Assembly: GCA_947846985.1 (NCBI GenBank) | Contig: CANTUZ010000008.1 | Span: 27,857,352-27,921,351, forward strand | Source: Fratercula arctica | Lineage: Eukaryota > Chordata > Aves > Charadriiformes > Alcidae | Reading direction: 5' to 3' | DNA length: 64,000 nucleotides | Shown: positions 53,619-62,849 of the stretch, in pieces | Layout of the letters: each line of letters opens with the position of its first letter | How positions within the stretch are numbered: the stretch's first letter is position 1 | Translations under genes and position numbers: made by a program | The notes under the pieces: model-generated | Databases searched by the model: none | What the model was told of the DNA's origin: nothing | The model's input: only the letters and a program-made list of their open reading frames with translations

Positions 53619-54246
53619 GTGCATAATTCAGGCGTTCTTTCTCCCTGGTGAGACACTGTGTGCTGCTCATTAGGGTTGATTCTCTGTTTTTTTATTTTTA
53701 TATCCATATGATGACTCTAAAAAATTAGATTTCTTGTAAAAAACGAAGGATAGTGTTAGAATCATATAATGGAGAGAGTAAATCAGGATTTCCCAGAATG
53801 GCATTCATAACATTTTTGGATTAACAACTGACTTTTCAGAAAAGAGATCAGTTTAAGGCCAAATAAGGTAAGAAACAGTGACTTTACATTTTTATAACTG
53901 TTATGCGCTATACTGCCTTTTTGCATACTCTGAACAGTCAGAATTCAGTGATGAATGCAATCACTTTTTTTAGAAGTTTAATTTAGCCTGGCATTTACTT
54001 TGTGTAAAAGGGGAAAATGATCTTTTCATAGTTGGGATGGGACAGATACAACTGCCACGAGAGTAATTGCAGATTCAGAAAGCTGATGATGAAAAGACGT
54101 TGTAGATGGGGAAAGTAATCCTACCATCTTCTCAGAGCTGTGCAAGGCCCAAAGTAGCCCTGAAGGTGGACTGGAACACTATATTCACTGTACCTATTTA
54201 GTCTTCTCCTCTCCTGACCCTCCCCAGATCTCCTTCATAGCTCTGC
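53619..54246. other. Unique spacer between the two solo LTRs
   Basis: About 630 bp of AT-rich sequence with no retroviral coding content. Because the first LTR has its own target duplication, this spacer is host DNA and not the internal part of one provirus. Confidence 0.7.
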
Positions 54247-54819
54247 TGGTTCTGGCTGGGTTAGAGTTAATTTTCTTCATAGTAGCTAGTATGGGGGGAT
54301 GTTTTTGATTTGTGCTAAAAACAGTGTTGATGATAACACAGGGATGTTTTAGTTACTGCTGAGCAGTGCTTACACAGAGTCAAGGCCTTTTCTGCTGCTA
54401 ACACCACCTCACCAGCTGGGGGTGCACAAGAAGTTGGGAGGGGATACAGCCAGGACAGCTGACCCCAACTGACCAAAGGGATATTCCATACCATATGACA
54501 TCAATGCTCAGCAAGAAAAGCTGGGGGAAGAAAAGGGAAAGGGGGGATGTTCGGAGTTATGGCACTTGTCTTCCCAAGTAACTGTTATGCGTGATGGAGC
54601 CCTGCTTTCTTGGAGATGGCTGAACACCTGCCTGCCGATGGGAAGTAGTAAATGTATTCCTTATTTTACTTTGCTTGTGCAGCTCTTTTGCAGCTTTACC
54701 TACTAAACTGCCTTTAACTCGATCCACAAGTTTTCTCTCCTCCATCCCACTGTGGGGGAGTGAGCGAGTGGCTGTGTGGGCTGCTGAGCTGAGCTGCCAG
54801 TTGGGGTTAAACCACAACA
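54247..54819 (+). mobile_element. Second solo LTR, related ERVL-like family, decayed
   Basis: The sequence runs from TGGTTCTGGCTGGG to GGGGTTAAACCACAACA and reads like an abundant neoavian ERVL-type LTR. It shares a core module with the LTR at 52870: an ACTGACCAA word, then GGGATATTCCAT, then ATGCTCAG just before the TATA position. Here the TATA position reads AGCAAGAAAAG, so the promoter box is lost. An ACTAAA word near 54702-54707 may be a weak poly(A) signal. No matching target duplication is visible at these limits, and no internal retroviral genes adjoin it. It is probably older or more damaged than its neighbour. Confidence 0.85.
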
Positions 54820-55115
54820 GTATCTTATCTGTTCACCTGTGAATGAGGTGCCAACAGGCAAGTTGAAGCAACTGAATTAATATGACCAAATATCATTTAA
54901 TTTGGACGGCAATGCCTTGAACACAGGTCTCTCCTCAATTACATCTCTATAAAGCCAGAAAAGTTCCACTTACAAGAAGATGACTGAACGCAGAATTTGA
55001 TTGATTATTTTTTATATCAAGTTAGGATGAAATGGCACAAATGTGAAGTTTGAAATCAGTGTCTCCCAACACTCCTTTTCCCACAGTGTTTCCTTACAAA
55101 CTTAGAAAATCAATA

Positions 55116-55137
55116 TTTATACCCTGTTGGGTATAAA
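55116..55137. repeat. Perfect 9-bp hairpin, 4-nt loop
   Basis: TTTATACCC (55116-55124) and GGGTATAAA (55129-55137) are exact reverse complements around TGTT. There is no associated gene. Confidence 0.92.
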
Positions 55138-55375
55138 CTGGAGGCTGAAGGATTCTGGAATAAAAGATGGTGAAGAAGGTTCAGCAACTATTTAGAAGCC
55201 CTCAGACACAACACCTCAAATCAAAATATTATTATCTTACAGTACTGACACATACGGGACACCAACTGGGATATGCACTAGTTGATCCTCCCTTGAGCCC
55301 TCATTGTGACTTTATACTCATGGTCCAATACATCCCATAGGCAAGCTTCAGTACCTGCTGCTAAAAATACACCTA

Positions 55376-55621
55376 TTGCAGCATAGTTTGGTGGCCATGC
55401 TGCTCATCATATATTCTGTTACAACATCCACTGGCCAGTATCAGGAAGAGAAAATATCCCTTCCTGGAGAAGAACTTGGCATCATGTGTTGCGGGGCAGA
55501 TGAGAGTTCTGGGCAGCTTCAGTTCAGGCCACTGTTACAGCAACGTGGAATGGAGGTCCTGAAAAAGAACTGCTGTACATCTAATATCACAGATATGCAG
55601 ACTCATGTTTGGTCCCTGTAA
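55376..55621 (+). other. 81-codon ORF with signal-like N-terminus, unassigned
   Basis: In this frame the first 15-20 residues are hydrophobic (VAMLLIIYSV), somewhat like a signal peptide. The rest holds two Cys-Cys pairs, one in IMCCGAD and one in KKNCCTSN near the C-terminus. The last pair followed by TSN and a short tail recalls the A-chain of insulin/relaxin peptides, where CC is followed by three residues, Cys, eight residues and Cys. Here those two later positions are Ile and Ser, and no B-chain is visible upstream. I treat it as most likely a chance frame, or at best a dead remnant. The initiation codon is not ATG (TTG at the given start), which weakens it further. Confidence 0.1.
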
Positions 55622-57333
55622 TCAATGAAAATGTGGTCTGCACAGTTCTGAAAATAGCCAAGTATGTGTGAGAATACTGAGACATTAAAACCACTCTTCT
55701 TAAATTAATCTGAAAATTAACTTACATTAGCATAAGGTCATTCAGATCAAAATCTAACCCAGAGATTCTCCCTGGGAAGACTTTCCCTATGATTGCACTC
55801 TGATCTATGCTACAGAAATTGCATAACTGTATTTTGTGACTTTATCAGGTGATCCAAATTTCCTCACAGCCCAGATGTTGATTCTATAAAGTTATTCACA
55901 TACTTTAGACATCTTGATGAGAAGCCCAAATGTAGAGGCGAGTGTTCTTAAGCTGTCTATAAACATTGGCAAAGGGTGGGATCTATTATAGGACATGGTT
56001 CAGAATAACATCTAAATTAGGTTCAAATGGAGCAACATGAATATTCCATCGTCCTTTGTGCATCCCAAAATTGTAATTTAGATGGCCTAGCCCAATACTT
56101 AGGGAGGACAAAGGCAGTCTTATGTTACCCCTCTATTTTCAAGGATGCTCTAGGCACTAAAACAGCACCACAAATGCGGTAGCATAGGCCTAGAACCATT
56201 TATACCAACCTTATGCTGCTTTTGCACAGGTGGAATCCTGCCCTGGCCCCTTCAGTTCTGAAATCTTTCTGAATTTTATGTTCTGCAGTTAGTGATCTGA
56301 AGAGTCCTGAAAGCGCAACAGCTTCAGAGTGATTCAAGGCAGGAACCTCCAGGAGCAGAGTCTCACTGCAGAGAACCTGGTAGGGGACTTCCATAGGCTA
56401 TAAATGATCCTCTGACAAACAAAAGTGAAGGTCCAACCAGCTCAGACACAGAACAGCTCTGCTGTTCGTAAGTCAGGGAACAGGATAATGCTCCATTAAC
56501 AGCATTTTATAACCTTTGACAAGACAAACCTCTGCAGTCTCAGTCCTGCTAGTTGCTTCAGGTGGTAGACTCCTTGCTAGACTGCACTGGGAGCCTGGTC
56601 CTTGGAAAGACAAGGCACTTGCCATGAAGAACCCTTTGGAGCATATCAGTGACAATGCTTTTTTAAGCCAGTCTCATTTTCTCCAGCATTATGAAAGGGT
56701 CTAATGTATTTCACGGCACTGTGTGGCTTAATTGCTTGTGTCTTTTTTTCCTCTGACTCTTCCAAAGTGAAGAATGTTATTTCCATATGTCCTCACAGGC
56801 TATACACCATTAATGATCATCCAGGCCACAGCTGTGTGTTTATTTCTGTGCATGATTTCACACTGTCTCTCCGAAGTCTTTACTTTAAAAGTCACTCAAG
56901 TCTTGAAAATGTGAATAAGAGGCCAGCTGATATGTTCCCAAAGATAATCAGATTCTGCAAGAAGTGTCTGTGCTGGTTTTTATACACTAGTCTTGCCTCC
57001 AAGGACAGAATTACTTTCTAAATCTAAGTGTTAAAGCAAGTCAAAGGCAGGAAGGTGAATCAACTAGGCCCTCACATTAGGATGAGATAACTCAATGCTT
57101 TTGTACTGCAGGATAGCTATTTCATGATCTTTTGCTTGCAAAGGGAAACAGCAGTTCTGATTAAACACTATTTTATCTGTGCTCTTTGTAAGCATAACTC
57201 AGTGAAGATGACGGTATGATATGGCTGAGTTTTGAAGGCTTGTGCTTAGAGGACATATGTCTTTAAGGCTAGTACCTTACATGGATTCTCTCCTAATTAA
57301 TAACACCTGTAGAGGCCTGAACAGACCCTGTGG

Positions 57334-57354
57334 TTCGGCAGCAAAACTGCCGAA
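57334..57354. repeat. Perfect 8-bp GC-rich hairpin, 5-nt loop
   Basis: TTCGGCAG (57334-57341) and CTGCCGAA (57347-57354) are exact reverse complements around CAAAA. It contains two of the rare CpG sites of the region and lies about 210 bp upstream of a TATA box. Confidence 0.93.
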
Positions 57355-57539
57355 GGGCTCTGAAAAGGCAGAAACATTGCATTGTCTTTTAACCTAAATT
57401 ATAACAGGGTTCAAGCCTGTGCCAAGCAGAGTAAAGCTATATAATTTATGAGCTATGAGGGCAGCTCTGGGCCCCTCTGAGGTGATTTTTATCAGTGCAG
57501 TAGCATAAACAGTCCTTCTTTACTTGAACATTGGGAACA

Positions 57540-57620
57540 GGGAGCGCTGGGAGGCCTGCTGTATAAAGGGGATCCGGCCTGTGCTAGTATCTATGTAGCC
57601 CACGGATATTCAGGTAAGCG
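57540..57620 (+). promoter_or_regulatory. Candidate TATA promoter with short first exon
   Basis: TATAAAG lies at 57562-57568 in a locally GC-richer setting (GGCCTGCT before it, GGGGATCCGGCC after it). A start site would be expected near 57590-57598. A consensus splice donor CAG/GTAAGC follows at 57611-57619, so a tiny first exon would end at 57613. Upstream lie an AT-rich CTATATAATTTATG word (about 57437-57450, MEF2-like) and a TTATCAG word (GATA-like, about 57489). All are short motifs, and the inference rests on their order and spacing. The gene that would be served is not visible in the window. Confidence 0.3.
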
Positions 57621-57648
57621 TGTTTGCATTCCTCTTCTTTTTTGAGCA

Positions 57649-57777
57649 ATGGCTGAGGAAGAGGTTATGCTGAGCTCTTTTGCAGCATGTGAAAGACCGG
57701 GCATGGGCTGTATGCTGCATGACTCTGTGAGGTCCAGTTTGAAGACAATGATTTGGTTTTTGCTGTTAAAGTTGTAA
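57649..57777 (+). CDS. Candidate 42-codon small ORF downstream of TATA box
   Basis: ATG at 57649 has a favourable context (G at -3, G at +4) and opens a 42-codon frame ending in TAA at 57775-57777. It begins with an acidic MAEEEV segment and ends with a hydrophobic IWFLLLKL stretch. It is the first ATG after the putative start site near 57592 if the transcript is unspliced; if the donor at 57614 is used, it falls in the intron. I recognise no family. It could be a microprotein, an upstream frame or chance. Confidence 0.15.
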   Translation: MAEEEVMLSSFAACERPGMGCMLHDSVRSSLKTMIWFLLLKL

Positions 57778-58324
57778 GCCTGTTAGAGAGGATCTTTTCT
57801 ACTTTGTTTGATTCATTGTCTGCCTTTGTTTTGGAAGGCTCAGTTGTGCGAAACCTCACCAGTGGTGTAATGGGACTACCCACAGTAATACAAAATGTAC
57901 TCAGATGTAATGACGGGTTTGGGCCCTTGCTTTTTCTGTGTTTCGAAGAAGTCTTATTCCTATGCACGAGCAGGTATTATTTAAGGACTGGTCCTTGAGT
58001 CAAATGGAAAACTATCAGGTATAAGCAGAACATAAAAAGAATTATTTTATTTCTTTTATGACTATATATTATTAACATAGTCATATAGAAAACATAAAAG
58101 ATAGTTTGTAATAAACTCAAAATGACTGTATAGAACAGAACTCAACCTATTAATTCCATTAGGGTTTGAGAGGTTTTGGGAGAATTAAATGATAAGCTAC
58201 TGCTGCAGCTGCATGTTCTTTTCAGCAAATACTAGGCAAGAGGTGAGAATAGCCTAAAAATATTAGCTAACTGGAAAAAGAGCTATGGCAATGTCCAGTT
58301 GACATGTTTTTGTCTCAGAAGGTT

Positions 58325-58384
58325 GGGGGGTTTTGTGGTGTGGAGGTTTTGGGGAGTTTGTGGGGGTGGGGGGGTTGGTTTGGG
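58325..58384 (+). other. G-quadruplex-forming motif
   Basis: G runs occur at 58325-58330 (6), 58351-58354 (4), 58362-58366 (5), 58368-58374 (7) and 58382-58384 (3). The last four are separated by loops of 7, 1 and 7 nt, which satisfies the usual rule of four runs of at least three G with loops of 1-7. The surrounding sequence is otherwise T-rich. The glycine-rich short frame read through it is a by-product. Confidence 0.8.
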
Positions 58385-58568
58385 TTTTTTTAAAGGTTAT
58401 TTTGACTCTAATCGTTATAGGAAAAGGGACATCTTGAAAATCTTAGTGCTTGTTGTTGTTGCATTTATTTCCAGTAGCTTTTGCTCTTTCCTTTGCATCT
58501 CCTGCAAAAGAAGTTTATGGTACAGTGAAAACTTTGAAGGCTTGTGTTGTTCAAAAGTGCATCTTTAA

Positions 58569-59861
58569 GTACATATAGTTAAAAGACATGTGTTTTTACC
58601 TGAACAACAGGGTAATCTTGAGAAATCTTTCTTGATACTAGCAGTAACTAGCATATTGACTTTCCTTGGGCATCCTGTTCTGAAAATTTACTTCTGGCCT
58701 AGCTTCATGTAGTCACACAAAACGTGTGGCACATCCACCACTATGAGGTGTGAGTTCCCCCAATGCTTGCTTTAGGAGGAGAAGGGAAAATCTGTTCTGA
58801 AGTAATAAATTCTGGGCTTTACTCGATGCTTTCCTTGTTCAAGGTTTTCCAATTTGTTGTGTATCTGATGAAGCAAAACAACGGAACCAGTTCTCAGACA
58901 GTGTAAGCATAGTGTCACATTATATCGATGGGCTGTTAAGATGTGTAGATATATAGTCCCATTTACAGGCTGTGTTTCTTGAAAAGAGGCTAACTTGATG
59001 TATTATTCCTGTAGTGAGTCTCTTTCTGTTTCTTTGTCCATTTCCCCATCACTTCCATCCTCTCCCTCTTGACACTAGAAAGTCAAAAACTTACTTGCTG
59101 TCTTTTTGCAGATGGGTAAGAGCTGTACCGCTGACAGATAGGTCTAGTCCTGTAAGTGGAATTACATGCTTTACTTGAGTCCCCATACCAGATGTGAATT
59201 CTAAAATGTATGTTGAACTCAGGACTTCCTAAAGGTGTACTTATAGTCCATAACAACTTTATTGAGCAAATGTAATGATCTGTTCTGTGTTTTTCTCAAG
59301 AGATATACTGGAGCCCCAGGAAAGTCAGAGGAAACCCACCTTATTGAAGTAGGAAGTGGCTCCTTATTCTTGCTCCAATAAATAAAGTCTGCTTGCTAAT
59401 TTTGGCAGAGGTTGTTTTAAGTGATTTTACAAAAGGCTGCTTTGCCAGTTGCTGCTTTTTTGTATTGTGGTAGTCAACTTGTAGTAGCAGTCAGACCTTA
59501 CCACTCAAGTCAATACTGCCCTAGAAAAGTCTGACCATGACATCTCAGTTAGGAATAGAATTCAGGCAAATTACCGGACCTTAAAACAGTCTTGAATATC
59601 TCCTAACAAGTTTTAGATAACACTCTATGGGAGGCCCGTTCAATGGGGGTATAGATCAAATATTCTTTAAGACAACACTTTGGGACATCAGCATTGCTAA
59701 TGTGTATAGATGTGAAAACCTACTGAAACTTCTGAAAGTTCCACCAAAAAAAAAAAAACTTATTTCAGTGTAAGGAATCAGTTTTCAAGCAATGTAAATA
59801 AGCACAATTCCCGTAACTGCAGCCTAGTGCTGGAGATCTACATTCTAGCTTCAGTGGCGCA
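58569..59861. other. Unique non-coding DNA, no gene seen
   Basis: AT-rich single-copy sequence with an A run at 59746-59758. I see no motif-bearing frame and no repeat I can name. Confidence 0.55.
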
Positions 59862-60117
59862 CAAGCAGAGTCAGCTACAGCAGGTTGCCCAGGACCATGT
59901 CTGGATGGTTTTTGAGCATCTCCACAGATGGAAACTCCACAACCTCTCTGGACAACCTGTTCCACTGTTTGACCACACGTTTATCTAAATAATAAAAAAA
60001 AAAAAAAAAAGTGTTCTTTTGTGTTCAGGCTTAATTTCCCAATTTTTTAATTTGTGCCTATTGTCCTGTCACAGGGCACCACTGCAAAGAATCTGGTTCT
60101 GTCCTCTTTATACCTTG
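59862..60117 (-). mobile_element. CR1 LINE fragment, antisense
   Basis: On the minus strand the part at about 59883-59975 reads VKQWNRLSREVVEFPSVEML, the WNRLP-type C-terminal block of CR1 ORF2. The + strand shows the antisense words GAGTCAGCTACAGCAGGTTG, TCTGGACAACCTGTTCCA and GTCCTGTCACAGGGCACCAC, in CR1 order. An A run at 59993-60010 expands a place where CR1 has a shorter A tract. The 3' untranslated end is missing on the left. It is an old, diverged copy. Confidence 0.85.
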
Positions 60118-62462
60118 TTAGCAGCAACTTCACCAAGACAGACAGTTGTAAAGGAGATGATTAACACAAGCTAGCTCTGTGCTGTTCTCTTTTGTCTGAC
60201 AATTTCCCCAGGGTCCAAAGCCGCATCTGTTTCAGTAAACAAGACCCACTGAGTCCCTCTGCTGTAGTCCCCAGCAAAGACAGAGTTTTGAAATACCTGC
60301 ATCTTAAAGATGCTCTTCTATACTTCAGTAATTTTAAAGCTGTAAAACTTAGTTCCTCAACTAGCTTAAAAAGTCACTGCGTTCCAGCATGAGCTGTCTT
60401 TCATTTTCATGTTGACTCTCTCTGTGCTTGTCAGTTTAAAACTTTAGAAAGCTTGTAGTTCTGCCTGAATGCATTAGATAAGGGAAACGGGTCATCTAAA
60501 TCTCTGCAAACTTCGGCTGCCACAGAGATTCCCTATTGCATATCTCCAGCAAGAATAAAATGTAAAATGACCTTAAAAGCCTTTGTTGGTTTTGGTTCAT
60601 GGTGGTTACTGTTAAAACAGCTGCAATAGTTGGTGTCTTAATTTAAATTAGAAAAAAAAAAAAAACTCTTTGAAGTTGCTCTGCTTTTTTATGGTTACAT
60701 GCTGACTGCTGCAGAGGTAGGGGCGGGAAGATCCATTTCAAGCTCAGCTTGCCAGTTGCAGCAGAAGGGAACTCGTTATTTAAAAGCTTTTTCTTGATAC
60801 AAAGCTGGAGCCCTGCCCTCATTAAGCACTGCCAGTTGACATAATTCTTGTGCTGCCCAGTTATCCTCCATAAGTCTGGGAGAAGAAGCACTTCTTGATA
60901 AATGATTAAGAGGGAGACTCTTAGAAATGTTTTACAACATTATGCAAGAACTGAGTCAGGCTGTAGGCTGTCCTTGGACTTGAAACAACCAGGGCCAGAG
61001 TTCCAGCCCAAACATGAGCTTGGTGCTCTCATCTTGGAGTTCTTCAAAATTTTAAGCCATTATGGTCTATGACTAACTCTGCAGCTTAGATTGGCACAGT
61101 CTCAAAGGAAGGTATTTCCCTGCATCTGGAAAAAAAAGTGGACGCAGTCAATGGCCTTTTAAAGCATACTGCAAGAGGCACCATGTGTAGGTTGTTTAAT
61201 TTCTCCAACATCATTATCCTTTTAATAAGTGTGTGCAAGTACCATAATTCTCCTTTCAGAAATCCAGTAGAAGACTAAACACTTGACTGGTTCAGGGCAA
61301 TCACTTGTGTGGAATCTGTACTGTGTTGTATATTGAATGCAATGGGTTTGTTCTGTCAACAGAAGATCAAGGACAGATTTCTCTTGTAGGATCTGAGCAT
61401 CAAGAAAAGTTAAAGTAGCTTTTGATTAAAAACTTTTAATATATGAAGTATCCTATCTAATGCTAATAGGGTTGTTCATAGTGTGATTGAATAATAGCAT
61501 GACTTTATACTAACAACACCTGCAAAATATATAAGTGTATAAAAAACATACATGGCTAGCCTCACTGAGTGATTATGCAGGTTGTAACGTCCACTACGGC
61601 TCACACTCCATTTTTGTTGAACCTTTCCGCTCACTGTTAGTCTGTTTAGCTTTGATCCAGAAAGCAAAATTAGCTTTTTAAATAACAAACAGAAGAGAAA
61701 AAATTATTATCAAAGGCAGTTTGGAAGCTTCCTTCTCCCCTGTTTCCCGAGACTTGATCTGAGATGGATATTCTCCTTTGTTTGAAAGGAGGATCAGAAA
61801 ATTGTGCCTTAGAGTGATTTAACGTTATATCAGACAAGCTTTGTCCCTAAAACAAGGTGTGCAAGTTATAACAGTCAAGGTGGTCGCTTTGTTTATCACT
61901 GTGAACAAGCACAGAACACTGGCCAGATGAACCAGGCAGCATTGTCCTTAGGTATTTGAAGGTATGTTACAAGCTGTGGTGGATTTTTCTGTACTACATT
62001 ATGGGATGTCTCCCAGAAATAGACGAATGTGGAATATGATACTTCTATTTTATTTTTTTTCCTACGTTGTCCATGTTTTGCCACCTGACACGCAACAGCA
62101 ATTTGTGTATAAGTTTTCTGTTGCTTTGTATAAGTCTTCAATAACCAGGAAAATCTGCTGGTCAGATTCCAGGGTATATATGGCTCAGGAATATTTCATA
62201 CTCACCAGGTCGTCTAATGTCTGTCTAGACATTGTCCATTTCAGGATTTATGTTTTTTTATTCACATAATTGCTCACCTGACAATTGTGAAGGGCCTAGC
62301 ACCTGACCAAGAAGCATTTAGACCTTACTACTTCTCAGCTTATTTTCTGTAATGTTTGCATTTAAGACTCAGTGCTGCTAACAGAGAACTGAGTTGGAGT
62401 TAATCATAACTAAGATCGCTGTCTACCTATCTCTACCAAAATGTTTGGGGCGTTTTTACACT
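60118..62462. other. Unique non-coding DNA, no gene seen
   Basis: AT-rich single-copy sequence with an A run at 60651-60664. Short frames (to about 101 codons at 61964-62269) are without motifs. Confidence 0.5.
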
Positions 62463-62849
62463 TCAACAAAGCCTCTTTAAAAGGCTATTTGTGCTTAAAG
62501 TCAGGGTACTGTATGAAACAGTTCTTGTCATAGGACTGGACAGTGGAATTCTGCCAAAATAGCTTCCTTCAAAAGCTTCTGTTGGAGATCCTCTGTCTCG
62601 ACTTGGTGCTGGGGGCGTTTTGTGTGTCTTGCTGGGCATTATATTGCTGTGACTCTTCTCCAAATCAGACAGAGTAAGTAGCTCACCAAACTGAGCAAGC
62701 AAGCTTGGAAACACTGTAGGGTGTGTACTGTAGGGAATATGCATTCTACAATGTGAATGGCCAACAATTAAATGAGAAGGTAATACCTGTCTAAGTGCAG
62801 TGTGTTGGTGAGTACAGAGGTAAGCCCACCCTGGAACAAAGCAGTGCAC
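62463..62849 (-). other. Unassigned 128-codon frame, possible coding exon
   Basis: The minus strand is open for 128 codons and ends in TGA at 62463-62465. The composition is unlike the leucine/phenylalanine/cysteine-rich chance frames nearby. The second half is rich in serine, threonine and proline, with charged residues (SDLEKSHSN, KTHKTPPAPSRDRGSP, FGRIPLSSPMTRTVSYSTL), as in the disordered part of a signalling or scaffold protein. Possible splice acceptors on the minus strand are the TACAG steps near 62730-62740, which would make the exon begin around residues SLLAQFGELL. I do not recognise the protein. No AATAAA lies close downstream. It may be an exon of a gene extending beyond the window, a processed pseudogene, or chance. 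Confidence 0.25.

Larger units (their letters stand above)
54820..57300. other. Unique non-coding DNA with one hairpin and one small ORF
   Basis: AT-rich single-copy sequence. It contains a perfect 9-bp hairpin at 55116-55137 and an 81-codon frame at 55376-55621, both described separately. Other frames (up to 105 codons at 56704-57021) have no recognised motifs. Confidence 0.5.

Noticed and set aside
54557..54817. 86-codon minus-strand frame
   Set aside because: It lies inside the second solo LTR and is not a gene.
52870..54819. One provirus with two LTRs
   Set aside because: The two LTRs are different subfamilies, the first has its own 5-bp duplication, and the 633-bp spacer has no retroviral coding sequence.
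58299..58568. Glycine-rich 89-codon frame
   Set aside because: The glycines come from the G-quadruplex tract; the rest has no motif.
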